Assembly (NCBI RefSeq): GCF_037893015.1
Contig: NC_133660.1
Coordinates: 286,289,078-286,353,077 of the forward strand
DNA: 64,000 nt
Direction of reading: 5' to 3'
DNA from: Macrotis lagotis
Taxonomy: Eukaryota; Chordata; Mammalia; Peramelemorphia; Peramelidae
Below the pieces are notes generated by a model. It made no database searches and was not told the origin of the DNA. It worked only from the letters and a program-made list of their open reading frames with translations. Numbering within the stretch: the stretch's first letter is position 1; each line of letters starts with the position of its first letter. Made by a program: the position numbers and the translations under genes. Positions 20,689-35,600 of the stretch are shown here, piece after piece.

Positions 20689-23600
20689 CTAGGGCAGGAG
20701 AGTCAGGGGTGACATCAGAACGGGGGGTCCCAAGGAAATGCCACCCATGTCCTGATGACTCCCCCTCAAGGCCACTCCAATCCTTCCCGTCTTTCCTCAA
20801 GCCTCCTACCACCCCGTCCCAACCACCCTCCCAGCTGACTCAGCTCCTCCTCCTCTGCCTCCTCTTCCCAAACTTCCCAGGTGCCTCAATCTCAGCCCTT
20901 TCTGTCTCCTCCAGGGGCAGCCTCCCCTCCCAACTTCCTGGCTGCATCTCTCCTCCCCTTTCCTCTGCTAAACCTTTAAAAATCTGGACTTACTGCCCTA
21001 CCCTCTGCCTTCAGCTCTTGGAACCTGGCTTCCAAACTCAACATTCTACCACTGACTGTCCCCAGTGATCTCCTAATGGTCATCCTTCTGATGGCAGCCC
21101 TAGGCCCCTTCCTCAATTCTGGTCCTTCTCTGCTTCTTTTGAGGTGTCCAGACCAGGCCCAAAGCCCATAGGGGAACCCCAGGGCTAGATCCTGGGCCCC
21201 CTTCTTACTCTCTTTTTCCTCTGGTGACCCCATCAGTCACCCCCAAGCCTCTCCTCTCATCTCCATCCCCCTTGCTCTGTTATCTGGCTCTTCACTCCAT
21301 TTCCACCTTCTCTGACCCCTGCCTTGAGTCTTGCCCCACTCCCACCCACCAAGCCTAGGGCGCTCTAGATCAGCCTTGCAAGAAAGCCCAAGCTTCATCA
21401 TCTGCCCCTGCTGGCCTTTCTGGACTGGTCAGACCCTACAGGCCATTCCAATGGATAAGATGGCGATAACTGTTTAAGAGGTGGGCTCCATATTTACCAT
21501 TGGCCCAAGAAGGAATCGGCTTTCGGGGCTGGGTCTCATCATCTGTGGAGTCGTCACTATTCAGATCCATCCCGTAGTTGTCTGGATTGATTTTAGGGCC
21601 TGCCTTGGGGCCCTGGGGAGTCATTTCATAAGAGTTGCAAACTGGAGACTGAAGAAGAAAGGAGACTCGATCTGTTCCTAGCTCTGGGTTGCCAGCGATG
21701 ATGCAGTCCAAGCCCTCTCCCCACCCCAACCCGACTAAGGCGGTGGACTGAGACCCAGACTCCGCCTCTCTGGGCTGGGTTTCTTTTTTTTTTTTTGCAA
21801 GGCAATGGGGTTAAGTGTTTTGCCCAAGGCCACACAGCTAGGTAATTATTAAGTGTCTGAGGCCGGATTTGAACTCAGGTACTCCTGACTCCAGGGCCGG
21901 TGCTCTACCCACTGTGCCACCTAGCTGCCCTGAGCTGGGTTCAGTAAAAGGTGAACCTTTCACTCTGCCTCTAACACAAGGTTGAGGAGAGGAGGTCAGG
22001 GTCCTGTGCCTGGCAGAGCCCGAAGGCTCCTCTCCTCCCAAGGTCAGGGGTCAGCATTAACTCCTCATGGACCATGAGCCTGATTTCTGAGGACAGTGAG
22101 GGAAGAGGAAGAGGTCTCCTCTCCATTTGTTAGCTCAACCCCTCTGAGGGGTGGTCTGCTGACAATGTCAGTAAATAGAAACCAGGGGTCTGTCCTGCTG
22201 CTGCTCGCACAGGACCAAGGCTTTCCCTCTGCCCTGGATGCTCCTTCTCCTCTGAGGTCACAGAATGGGGGGGAGGTTCAGAGTTTGAGAGCTGGCAGGG
22301 ACCTTGAGTCCCTCCACCCATCCATTTTGGGGTCCAGAGAAGCTAAGAGGTCACCCAATGACTGCTCCCCATTGACTGCTGAACCCTAACCTGGCATTCA
22401 GAGTTGTATTAGCCCCCCCACACTGGTCTCATCCATTTCGACATCTCCTGGTGCAGAGCCTGCCAGCTCATCAAGAGGAATTTTCAATTGCCACTCTGCA
22501 AGGGGGAAGGTGTGGCAAGACAGCCACACCGGGGGAAGGACCCAGTGTGGGTCAGCTGAATGATGTGGCCCCTGAGGAAGCCAGGGGCGAATGCCCCGGA
22601 GAGGCAGATGGACTGCTTACAAATATGAGAAGGTGCTGGGGCTTGGCCGAGCATTGCTCCGAGACATGGAGTCAGGAGAGAAGCCCAAGGTAACACCTGG
22701 GGTCTGTCTCTACCTCCATCAGGGTGGGGAGCAGGAGAGGTCACAAGAGGTTGGCAGAACCAGGGACAATGGGGGAACCTTCATAGAGAGCTGTCCAAAA
22801 AATGCAATCCACCGGCTTAGCAAGCAATGGGCTCCCTGTCCAAACATAAGCTGAATGACCACTCGTCCTGAGCATTGGAAAAGGACCCAGGGTGGGCTTG
22901 GATCCCATCTCTCTATGCTCTGGGCGGGTCGTATGGCCTTGCCGGCTAAGAGGGGCAGGCAGTGGAGCTCACCTGCACGTCCACTGTCACATTCAAGAAT
23001 TTGTTACTGGCTGTGGGGGCAGCCAAGGTGGCCCCCTTGGCCTTCTTCTGCTCCTCCTGCAGTTTCTTCTCCTGCTCCTCCTGCAGTTTCTTTCGTTCTT
23101 GCTCTTGGCGCTGACGCTCCTCCTGGGGCCAACACAGCATGTGTGGGTGAGCCCTGAACACCCCCTACCCCACCCCTGAGGTCCAGTCCAGCTCCCGCCC
23201 GGCACCTCACCCGCTTCCCGGCACCTTACCCGCTTCCTCTTCTCCTCCAGCTCCCTCTGCAATCGCTCCTTCTGAAGCCGCAGGGCTTTCTCCTTCTCCT
23301 GGCGTTCCCTAAAAACCAAGTGCCAGTCACCAGCAGGAAGGGGGTCCAGAGGGCTAAGCTGACCCCACCCCTGCAGCCACTTGGGCCACCATCCCCTGGG
23401 CTTCACACACACTCCTCTACATGCTGGCAGCAACAGATCAAGGAAATGTAAAGGGGAGGAGCCCCCCCATCAGGAAGGAAGTCCCCCGAGGGCAGGGCTA
23501 AAAGCTCAACGATCTGAACTCTGCTTCCAAGGATGTCCCCAACCCTCCTCCTGCCAGGAGGAAAGGGGGATGCAGGCCTCTCTCTAGCACCGAGCTCCCC

Positions 23601-26600
23601 CCAGAAGACCCCTCCCCAGGCCTCAAGCAGTGTTTGACCTCAGGAGACAGTTTTGAAACCAAATGACATGGTCAAAATAAGAGAAGCATAAATACACATG
23701 TGGGCACCTGGGGGCCATTCCCTATCTGGACCACACCAGGAATTTCACTGGAGAGGATCCTGGCATGGGAACTGCCCCATCCAATGTAGGTGGGATCCTA
23801 TGTTATATGAAGTCAGTCGAAGGAGCCCCCTTTGCCACATCCCCCTCCGTTCCCTAGAGCCTCTGTCTCCACCTCTGACAGTTCAGCTCTATAGCTGCTG
23901 CCCCTCCCAGAATGCTGTGGGGTCTCCTCAAGGAACCAAAGGATCAGGCACAGACTGGAGGGCCTTTAAGAGCAGAGAGGACTTTCAACTATTCCTGATG
24001 AAAAGCCAGAGTGAGGGGAAACTTTGAAATGCGGACACAGAAACCTAGAAGGATGAGAACCCTGTGTGAAGGGCACCAAGGTCTCTGCCAGCTGGGCAGT
24101 CAGACCCCTCAGCCCCGGCAAGGTCAGGACTAAGGGGCACACAGGATCAATCCTCATTCCAATAAATGACTCAAGTGAGAAGTGGAGGGGCAGTGGCCAG
24201 GACCAGCCTCATCCTACTCCAGGGCCCGGGCAACACAAGATCTTATGCCCATGTGGAGTGTTGCCAGCTAAGGACACAGTGACCTGCCCAATCTCCTGGA
24301 GGACCTGGGGGGGGGGGGGTGGCAGGGCAGAGAGAAGGTTAATTAGAGCAGGGTGGTCTCGGCACAGAGCAGAAAAGCGAGTGAGCGAATGTGGCTGGAG
24401 AACCCAAGGGGACATCTGAAGCAAGGACCAGGACCCCAAATTGGTGAAAAGACAGAAACTTCACCTTCCCTGGCCCTGATCTGCAGCTGGAGCAGGTGAA
24501 AGTGGAGAGGCCCAACCACAAGAGGGAGCTGGAAGCTCCTCACATGTGGCAGATGCATCTCTACCAAAGAGGAAACACTGACTGAGCGCAGGAGGCAAGA
24601 AACAACCAGGTTGGGGCAGCTAGGTGGTACAGTGGATAGAGCAGTGGCCCTGGAGTCAGGAGGACCTGAGTTCAAATCTGACCTCAGACACTTAGTAATT
24701 ACCTAGCTGTGTGGCCTTGGGCAAGCCACTTAACCCCATTGCCTTGCAAACAACAAAAAACAAACCAAGAAATGACCAGGATTCAAGGACCAGGTTGAGG
24801 AAAGTGGTGCCCCTGGGGGCTGGGGCAGCAGGTGAGGAGCCCATCTGTCTGAGACAGGATACATAAATAGAACCCGGCCCTTGCTGGAGCTTGAATCCTG
24901 CTGCCAATAGTGGCAACCTGTGTTCTGAGCACCAAGGTGCCTGAACCTTGGTTTCCTTATCTGCCAATGCACCCTCTGAAAAGTGCCAAGAGACCATAAA
25001 GAGATTGGTTGAGCTGCCTGTGCCAGGGAGAGCAGACCAAGATGTGCCAGTCACCCCAGGAAGGCACTGTGCCAAGTGGGAGAGAGCGGGATCCTCACTC
25101 ACCTGTCAAAAGCTGAGGATGGCAGCCTGATGGGGGGAAGATGGGGGGCAAGACCCAGGACAGGGAAGAGTGAAGCTGAATAGGGTCTGTCTGGGGCACA
25201 GATTCTCTGATCCCCTCCGCCCCCCACGGCAAGCACTATTCCCACATGGCTGCCCAAAGACCCCCCCCCAGAAGAAGCTGAGTCTTGGAGGGGGAAAGAG
25301 AGTGAATGATGGAGGCCTGGGGCTCCCTGCACCTCAGAGCAGACCCCTGCCCCCACTGCCCAAGCAAAGCTCCTACTCACAGACACACACACACACACTC
25401 ATATGAGACACAAAGACACATACTCATGTAGTGAGTGTACAGTATCTACGGACACACACCCCCGCCTCACCGCTCAGCCTGCAGCCTCTCCTGCTCCCGC
25501 TTCTTCTCCATCTCCCTCTCCAGGGCCAGCTGCTGCTCCCGCTGCTTCTGCTGCTCCACAATCCTGCGCGCCTCAGCCATCTTGCGCAGACGCTCCTGTT
25601 CCTCCTCCTTCTTCTTCTGCAGCTGCTCCTGGTACCTGCGCTCTTCTTCTTCCTGGAGGCAGGACGGAAGGGGTGCCAGTCAGGGGGTGGGCAGGCTAGA
25701 GCACTGTTGGGGTCTTGCCGTCTGAGGAGCAGCCAGAGGGCTGGTCTGGATCCGGACCTGGCAGGCCTCTCAGCCTCAGATCCCCCTCTGTAAAATGAGA
25801 GGCTGCCCTCAATGGCCCTTCCATCTCAAAACTGTCCTTGCTGAATCCCAAAGGGGACAGGCAAGCTGCCCACATGTTTGACTGCCAGGCCAAAGAGCCC
25901 TTGGGCTCAGCCCCCACCCAGAAAGCCACAGCCAGGGAGAGAGAACGTGCACCCCAGAAGGAGGCCTCCTCTTCCTGGTACCCAAGGCAGGGGGTCTTTC
26001 TCCCTGGTCCCCCCCCCCAATACCAAGAAGGAATGAGGATGACAACAATAGTTGCTTGGCTCAAGTTCTCTACCTTTTCCTCGCTAACCATTCTGGGCTC
26101 AACAGCGGCTAGGCCCCACGGCCAGCCCCCCTCACCTGCTGGAGCCTCTTCTGCCTCTTTGCTTCCTCTTCCTGCTTCCGCCTCCACTCAGCCTCCTCCA
26201 GCTTCTTAGCTGCTGCCTTCCGGGCCTTTTCCTCTGCTAGTCGTTCCTCCTTTGCCTGTGAGGACCCCCACCCAAGCTGGCTGGGTCACCTCAGGTCAGG
26301 GCTTGGGCCCACTCATTCTGACCAGGGATCCCTCCCCAACTCCCAGGACCAGAGGCCACCACTGACCTTCTCATTCTTCTCCAGCTGAGCCAGCTTCTGT
26401 TCAATGCGCTTCTTCTTTTCTACCTCTAATTGCTCTGCCCGCTCGCGGGCCTGCAGGACCTTTCGGAGGCGCTCTTCTCGTTTCCTGGGAGGCACGAGGA
26501 GGAATGACCGTGTCAGCGGACTTGTTGAGCTTCCCCATCCTCTTCCTCCTCCCGCCCCCTCTAGGGGTGCCCCCCCAGAGGCCGGGGTGATGGAGGCGGG

Positions 26601-29600
26601 TAGAGGCCAAACACTCACATCTTCACCTCCTCCAGGCGCCGCCGCTTGTCCTCGTCCACCTTCTGCTTTCTCAGCAGCTCAGCCTCCTCCTTCTTCTTCA
26701 GGTTCTCCAGCCGCTGCCGCTCTTTCTCCTGAAGACATAAGAGCTGGCCAGGTGAGGCAGAGGTGTGGATGTTTCCCCCTCCCTAGGGTCAGCCCCAGCT
26801 GCCTTTCCATGTGCTGGAATGAACATCACCGACACAGACACGTGTGGCCCATGCTCCCATCAGTGGATGCCCCACCTCCTGCCAGCATGGCCTCAGACCA
26901 CTGCCTCCCCGCTTGTCATCTGTAACATGGGCTCCTTGTCCTTTACCTATATCCCCCCCGCAGCGGTTGTACAGAAACCATTCTGGGACATCTACAGACC
27001 ACCACTTCTCCAGGCAGAAAGCCCTCTTTAGGAAATGACAACCCCCCAGGTGATGGCGGGTTGGGCTCGGCCTCAGGCCACCAGAAGCACCTGAGCTCAG
27101 GAGAGGAGCTTGCCATTGCCCTCCCAGCTCGACTGTGCCAACTGGCGGGTTTGGGGTACAATTGATTAACTGAGTCTGTCCTTCAATCTTGAAGAGGACC
27201 AGGACATCGAGGATGTCCTGCCATGACAAGCAGGTGAACTGGATGGAGTGCGGGGGCTGTGCTAAGTCCCTGGCCTCAGTTTCTCCTCCAGAGCATCTAG
27301 GTCCATGGCCAGACATAGCCTAGAGGCAGTGGAGATCTTGGTCTTTTAAGGCCAGGTCTTTCCAGGTCACAGTTTGATGGAGACCCCCCCCCCCAATCCA
27401 GTGACGAGGTTAGGGGAGAGAGAGATGAGGAAGAGGCCAAGAATGACCACTGCCAAGAAAAAACTAAGCTGGGGGCGTGGCCCTCAGGGATTCTCCGCAG
27501 TAAAGCTCTTTAGAAAGAGAAGCAGTGGAGCAGCTAGGTGGTGCAGTGGATAGAGCACCAGCCCTGGAGTCAGGAGGACCTAAGTTCAAATCCTGTCTCA
27601 GACACATAATAATGACCTAGCTGTGTGGCCTTGGGCAAGCCACTTCACCCTACGCAAAAACAAAAAACCCCAAAAACAAAAACAAAAAACCCCAAAAACA
27701 ACCCCCCCTAAAAAAACAGCAGCAAGGGACCTCTTGTACACAGTCTCAAAAAAATATGCATCTGGGAGGGGAAGAGCCTTGGGATTTTTGGCAGAGAGGA
27801 AGCATTTTAGGGATGATCGATAAAACAATTTCCTTTAAAATTCAGATTTGGCCAGTTCTCATCAAATCGAATTTCTCAAACCCCCTTCAAATATATAAAC
27901 CAAAAGGCTTTTCTGAAAGGATTCGACACTGGACTGCTCTAGGCTGTGGCTCCTGACAGCTCATTTAAATGACAGACTTGGGGGGAGGCACAAAAGAGGC
28001 GGGTGTCCCATCTGTACCAATGACGTCTGGGTCCCAGTCTCAGCAAGCTGCTCAAGCCTCTACAATGACCGTGACCTGCCTGTGAGGGGTGAAGGGTCTT
28101 CCCTGGGAGGCCAAGGCCTTCAGATGCAGAGGGAGACCCTCGGCCACAAGACCTGGCTCCCCTCTCCTCTGGGCCTGAAGCTCACTGGGCTGTTATGGGG
28201 ACAAAGGGCCAGGACATCCCCCTGATTCCATTGCTCCCCTCCCTCCAGGCTTCTTCATGTTCTCCCAAACACTCCAAGGCAGACCTGGCTCTCTTTCCTG
28301 GACATGAGTGATGACCCTGAACTTTCTCAAGGAGACCCTGATTTCAGCCCTCCGATACCAAGCTCCCAGTACCCCGGGGAAGGCATGGCCGCAGTGTAAC
28401 CCCCAGCACAAAGTTAGGGAGGCAGCTGGACCACCCGCCTACTTCCTAGGCTACTTTCCTGACTCCCAGAGGTTGATGACAATCACTGGACCATTCTCTG
28501 CCCGAGACTCAGGTCAGCTAGATTTCTAAAACCAGGTTTCCTTTTCCTTCCCTCTGCCCCTTTGGTCCCCTCCCCCCCATCTCATGGAGCCAGAGAGCGT
28601 ATTCAAAGGCTGAACTACAAGTGGGGGGGTCTGATCTCTTTCATCTTGGAGACTCTGGGAATCAGGAAGTTTCCTTTGAAAATAGTCTTTCCTGCTAATG
28701 ACACTAGGTCAGTTCTACCATCAAGTGGGGGGGGGGGGCACTGTCAGCCCCCACTGAGCCACAGGCTGGAGGTCAATTTGTTTCTTTCTTGGCAAAAGCC
28801 TAGGATTGGGGCCTGGAGATCCAGGGGGGTCGGGAGTGTGTCGTGGGGGCTGACAGTGCAAAGGGTGTGTCCCCGTCGACTGCTCTGCTGGGCCTGCACG
28901 GACTGACTGGGGTCCCTGAAGAGCACCTCGACCTCTTGGGACCCCTTCCCCCAGGGAGTTAATCTGCTGGCACAGACCCAAAGTTAGTGTGTGAACAAGT
29001 GATGCTAGCAGGTCAGGAAGCGTGGTCCACTAGGAGGGTGAGGTTGCATGGCTACGGTACTAAGATGGGGGTGGGGGTGACTATGGTACTAAAATGGGAG
29101 GGATGGGTGGGCTACTTACGACAAAACTGCCCTGTGTAAAGGAGACAAGAGGAAAACCTGCATTAACTCCTCCATCTCCTCCTCCCCAGCTATAAGTGAC
29201 CCCTCCCTGAGGCCTCTGGCTGCCCTGACCAAGGGTTGGTCCCTGGAGGGCTGATCCAGGGCAGGGTCCACCTGCCTCCCTGACCTCCGCCCCCACTCCA
29301 AGCTAAGCAGAGTCCCTCACACTGTTGTTCAATTAAGCCAATTTCCTCCGTTCTTCACCTGGGCCTGAGAGTCAGGCTTGCCCACCCTCACTGGCGCCCA
29401 TCCCAGCCTCCACTCCGACCCCAACCCTGACCTTGGCATCCATGTGGTGTGGCGTGTTGCGCTTGATGAAAGACTTCATCACGCTGCGGCCCGCCGAGGT
29501 TGGCGTCATGAGCATCTGGTTCTTCTGCACCGTATGCAGGAAGGTCCGTAAGGGCCGTACCACCTGCCGAGGGAGATCCAAGGGTGAGGGCTGCAGGTGG

Positions 29601-32600
29601 AGGTGGCGGTAGGTGTGGGGAACAGAGCGCCTCCCTGCCTTACCTTGCTGGGTGGGCAGACGGGGGAAGGAGTCTTGTTTCTGGGAGGGGTGAGCGTCTC
29701 CGCATCCACATGGTCCCCGTTCTCATCCAGCTCATTGACCGCCTGCTTGTAGCTCCTCTTCCGCCTGCGAGGAGCAGAAGCAGAGCCCATGGGCGCCCCT
29801 CATTCTCAGGCCCTGCCAAGGGAGGAGGCTCTGGCTTCCTCCCCACTGCTTTCCACACCTTGTGGGGCCTCTAGCTCTGGGCTCAGCCCAGGGACAAAGC
29901 AGAATGGCTTTGGCCTGCCCTCATGGGGCTCATGACCATCTTCCCAGCTCTACCCCCTCGATGGGCTCACATTCCACCCAGGAGAGAACATGAAGCTAAG
30001 TCAGGAAACCACTGAGCATGGGGGGCTCACTCAGTGACTCCCCTTGGCCACCCCCAGTCTCAGGAAGGGAGTGCCTCCAATCAGCCATTTTACTGATAAG
30101 GAAACCAAAGCCCAGAAGTCAACACCACCACTGTCCTTGCCCCAGCCCCACTCAGCAGAGATTTTGGATGGGCAAGACCCTGTGTCTGTCAGATCGGGCC
30201 AGGCAGGGCTAAGAGATCCGGGATCTCAGCCTGACTGGGATACCTGCTGGAGCTTTAGGGTTTGGGGTGCCCTCGGGTTCCCTGTCTCCTACCTGACACT
30301 CTGAGGCGGTTCCTTAGGCTCTTCCATCTGCTCCACCTTGATCTCTGAGGAGGGAAGGGGACAAATGAGGCCGGCCTCACTCAGGGCCTCTCCTGCCCTC
30401 TTCAGATCCTTGCCACAGATTAGGACACAAAGGAAGCTGACACGGAGATGGCCAAGGAAGAAACAGGTCCAAGGAGATGAATGGCCCAAGGATCCACCCG
30501 CAGGACCCCATGAGACAGGGAGCAGTCACCCTCTGGAGCCAAGGCATAGACAAACCTCCCAGTCAGTGAGGCGGCCAGCCTGGGCTGACCACAGGGCTGC
30601 TCCGTCCTCAGGGGCCATTCCCCATTTCCTCCCAAGGCAGAGCTCCCTTAAACACCATTCCACCCTCCTAACCCAGTTGCAGCACCCCTAGTGGTCACCT
30701 CCCGCTCAGATCCAACCCACACCTTCCTTGGCCTAGGGATCTTTCCTCATCTGCCCCCAATGCTGTAGTGACAACCTGGAGCTTCCCCTGGGCGGGGCCC
30801 ATGGAGCCTGGCAGTCAGTTGCTCAGCCCAGGCTGCCAGCCCGTCCCCAGTGTTGGGGTTAGCATTGCCATCCTCCTCCTCCTCCACTTCCCCCCCTTGC
30901 CCTCCTGATATCACAATTGCCAAAACTAAGCTTTTCCCAAGGGGCCTGAGACACCACTGGGTTTCTCCTGCCCTGTCAGCAGGTCTCCCCATGATGAGCT
31001 CCTCGTGGTTGAGCCTGGAGGACAGCCTCTCAGGAGTAGCTGTTCTGATGACCCTCACTTTAGAAATGAGGACTGGGGGTGGGGGTTGACAAGGCAGCAG
31101 GGACACATCCTGGGTCCCCGGCACAGAGGCTGCCAAGAATCCCTGGGCTGGAACTCCGGGCATTTTGGCCTCCTGCCCCAGAGAAAGCCTCACCATCATT
31201 GCCATCCACTTGGCTCCCAGACTCTGGCTGGGCCCTCGGGGTGCTGATGGCGATCTTGTTGGCATTCCGAGGGCGCAGGGTCCTCCTGGTGCCCTCTGGC
31301 ACCTGTGGGCAAGTGCAGAGTGTTGGGCTTCATCCTGGCCCGGTCCTCCTCCCTGCTCTGGGACAGCCCCAGAGCAGGTGGCCAGAGGCCCCTCCAACCC
31401 GAGGACCAGTCCCTCTCCCTGGAGCCCCACTTACCTCCTGCTTGGCTTCGGGCACACTCTCCATCTCTTTCTCTGAGCTAAAAGGAAAGAGAGAAAGCTT
31501 GGAGAATGACAGCCTGACCCCCAAACACCAGGGTGGGGGAAGAACCCTGCAGGGCTGGTGCTTCTGCCCCCCTACCCCTGAAGCTCCATGGTCTCCACCC
31601 ATCTCTGGGCCTAGGAAAAACTGGCAGCAGGCAGGGGGCAACTTCAAGGAGAGGTGGGAATAGGGGACAAGGCACCATTTGGAGGGGAGTGGCAGGAAAG
31701 TATCTCTGAAAAGAGGGTGCAAAGCCAGAGGGCGCCAAGCTTTCAAGGACAAACAGGAGGCAGGAAGCCTTGGGAGCCTGGGAGTGAGAGATCAGGTGGC
31801 TTGAAGGAGAACAATGAGGAGGCCAATGAGGATGCCGGGCAGAGAAGAGCAGCACCCTGCCTCTGGCAGGGTGACCTGTCCACCCCCCCCAGCCCAGGGG
31901 GGCCCCCATCCACTACTAGTGGCCCTCCCTGCTGGGCACACAATCCCATGAACTGGGGGGTAGGGAGATGAAATGCAATGATCTAGGAACCAGGAGACCC
32001 TAGTCCTCAGCCTAGCCTCCAACCACAATCCTTGAGGGGTGCAGAGTATCCCAGTCTGCTTGTGCCCCACCCTTGATCTAACCCAAGCCAGACCCTGCCC
32101 AGTAGGCCAGTCAGACGCTTTCCCACTGTGACCTCCGACAAATCTGGAGGTTTGGCTATGAGAGGTATCCCTGGGCCTCCCTCAAGGACCCCAGAATAAG
32201 GACCAGGTGACTCTGGGGCACGAGGGAAGCTGTCCTCTTGGGGAGGCTTCCAGGGCCTGAGGCAAAGGGGTCTAAGCATCCTGCCCCCACCCCGGCCCCC
32301 TCAGCTCCACAGAACTGCAGATTGCTAATTAAGCATCCATGGGGTGGTCAGAACCATAGAGAGGGGTCCCGATTCAGCAGAGAGTGCCAGATGGGGAAGT
32401 GACCAGAGGCAATCCCCAATGCCCACTCTTGCAGGCTGTGGTGGAAAAGCCAGGGAACACGCAGTGGCTCGAGCCAGTCTGGCCTGCGTTCCGGCTTCTT
32501 CTTGAAGGGTCTGGAAGCTTTGGAGATCTTGGTTTCTAGCCCTGGATGTCAGGAGGAGGAAGAGGAGGAGGGACAGGTCAGGGATAAAGGGGTCTCACCT

Positions 32601-35600
32601 GGATTTCTGGGGCACTTCTATGTCCAGGAGCTTCTCCAGGTAGCTGTGGCCTGAAAGGAAGAATCAACGACAGAGTGGGCAGTCAGGAGGACAGTGTCCC
32701 AGGAGGATGAGACTTGGGAGAAAAACTGGGGTTCAAATCCCCCACCTGACTGGCAGACCCTTCATCCTAGTGAGATCAGTGTCTGGTGACTCCTGGGTCT
32801 TTGACCCAAGAAAGGGAGAAATCGAGGCACAGGTCCTTCTGGGCCTCTCCATCCTCTGCTGCCACATCAACCTAAGGCTGCAGGGCATGGCCCAGGCTGG
32901 GGTGAGAGGAGGCCCTGCCTGGTTCATCCCACCTGAAGTGAAAGGTCTCCTACCAGCTTGGGCAAGGAAGAGCCAGAGTGGGGGAAGCAGGGAACTTTTC
33001 AAGCCCATCGTTCCCTGAATTGTGGTATCTGACCAAACTCCCCTGCCATGAAGCAATGAGGAGAGCCAGACGAGGGGGTCCCTGGGTGAGAGCTTCCCCA
33101 AACCTCTCTCCCTGCCTCCCCTTAGAATCACTGAGTCAGGACACAGCTAGGCCTGCCAGTTCATCCAGTCTAGCCTTCCCATGTTAGAAAGGGGAAAGCC
33201 CCCACTGGAGAAGTGGCCCATCCAGACCTCCTTCCCCTTTATCTGGCTCAGCTCCCAAAATCCAGAATCCTAAAGGGCACTGATTGGCCTGATGCCCCAC
33301 CTCCTCCCCAAGCCCAGTCAAAGCCTCCTTGACCACAAAGATGCTTTTCTTGGGACCCTGAGCTTTTGCCAAGGGTTGGCTTCAACTTAAGTTACTCTGC
33401 AGGGACCATACTTCCCTTGCTTCTCCCCTCCTCACTTCAAGCCCAGGTTCTAGAACACTTGGGATTTGGATGTCCCCAGGACTACTCACGGCTGGAAGGG
33501 AGTGTCAGAATGGCCAGAATGAGTTCCTGGAGTCAGGAAGACTCATTTTTTGCATTCAAATCCAGCCTCAGACTCTTGGGAGCTGTGTGACCCTGGGCAA
33601 GTCCCTGAACCCTGCCTGCCTCAGTTTTCTCATCTGTAAAATGATCTGGAGAAAGAAACCAAACTATGCCGGTACCTCTACTAAGAAAACCCCAAGGGGG
33701 CTTCTCAATACTAAACCTAACCTGGCCAGCCCAGGCAGGTCGTTCAGGGAAGGCTCCAGGGCTCTGCCAGCCCTTTGTTCTTCCCTGTAGGCTGTGGCCC
33801 CAGACCACTGACCAGCCCATGCCCTCTGGAATCCAGTAGGGGAGGGGGCCCCACAGCCCTCCGCCCAAGAAGCCCATCAATGGCTTGATCGGACAGATGC
33901 CACTATGTCACAGATGGGCAAATGGGTCCAAGACAGGCGGCTCTGCCCAGAGGTCACCAGCAGCTAAGGTCTCCTGGGTTGGGGCTCCCCCAGGTCCCCC
34001 GGACACGAGCTCGTCCAGGTCCCCTAGACGAGGGTAGAGACCAGGAGCCAGAGGCAACTCCAATCCCTCCTACAGCCCTCGTCCTTCATTAAAGAGGGGT
34101 CTCAGACAAGTCCCCCGATTTCTAGATCGTTCCACCTTCCTCGATTCTGGAATTTCTTCCCAGGGCGGACATCCTAGGACCCTCCCCCTCCCATCATAGC
34201 CACACAAGGCAGAGGAGGGCAGATGGCCTGAGAGAGACAAAGGGGCCAAGCTCTAGGTCCCAGGAAATGCTGCCCAACTTACAGATGATGCGGCCAGGGG
34301 CTGCAGGCTCCTGGGGCAGTTTCCTGGAGGACCTTCGAGAAGAGCTGAACCTCTTGGGGACCATGGAATACTTATGAATCAAGGAGATCCTGTGAGCCTT
34401 GCTGGATTTGCGCACCAGGCTCCGACGCACCGATCGCCGGTCACGGCGGGAGCCCGTTGGGGTCCGGGGGCTTTCCGGCATGTCCCCAGCCTCCGGCTGT
34501 GTTCCTGAAGTAGAGGGTGTCCCATCTGACTCAGACATTGTGGGCACCTCATCTTCAGGAGCCGCCGGCCGGGCTATTTGCAGCTTGGTCACAGACCGGG
34601 CCAGCCCCACGGAGGCCCCAGATGTCGGCTCGGGGAGGCTTTCCGCTGGCTCGTTGGGCATCACTTTGTCTTCGCAGCCCAAACTTATGACAAAGGAGAG
34701 GTTCTGGTTGGCCATCCTGGCCTGGTTGGCTGCCAGCCACTTCTTGGCACTCCGTTGCTCATTGACACTGATCTCCACGAAGGGCAGGAGTCCATCCCCC
34801 AGTGGCAGGTTGGTGGGCTCTTTAGTGAGCACTGTGGGGGACTCTGGGGGTGAGGCGGCAGTTGCCGCCTGGGTGCGAGTCACCCGGGGGATTGAGCCAT
34901 TCTCGGCTGCCACCAGGACCAGCCTTTCCAGCTTGTCTTTGCTCCGAAGCAGCCGACGGCTCTGCTGGCTGCTTCTGTGGCTAGCACGTCGGGACAACCT
35001 ATGTGAGAGGAGAAGTTGAGGCAGGTGCTGAGATTGGAGCCAAGCTAAGTAGGTCTGTCAGCCTACCACGGCATCAGGCTTCGAGAAAGGCAAAGGTGGA
35101 ATCCCTGCCCTCAATGAGCTGGGAGCAGAGAGAATGCTAGACTTGGAGCCAGGAAGGCCCAAGTTCGAATGCCATCTCAGATGCTTGGCAGCTGGGCGAC
35201 CCTGGACAAGTCACTGTACCAGCTTGCTCAATTTCCTCATCTGTAAAATGAGGGTTTTGGAATCAAGGGCCTCCAAAACCCCTGGTTCAAATCCATGGTC
35301 CTAGACCCCTGAGGGCACCTGCCCAACCCCAGCTTCTGCTCTGCCCCCCCCACACACACACACTCACTCGCAGAGCTGAGCGCTCTACATCATTACAAGG
35401 CCACGACTGGAAAGGCCTTCTGCACCAGCCAACAAGGCTGACCCAGTGAAAGGGCTGGGGTCCGCTGTCCTGCCTGGCCTGCTTGGCCCCAGGGTCCAGC
35501 ATCTACCTACCTTTTCCTGGTCGGGGGCATGTTCTCATCCTGGATGGAAGAAAACCGTTTCTTCTTCCGGTGGTTCCTCTGAGATGGAGTCTTGGGCATC

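Noticed and set aside
30747-31430. 227-aa minus-strand frame over INCENP exon at 31.2 kb
   Set aside because: Runs through intron sequence in a frame different from the validated exon; no splice logic.
34399-35019. 206-aa plus-strand frame
   Set aside because: Antisense shadow of the 716-nt INCENP exon, whose minus-strand frame matches the known protein.
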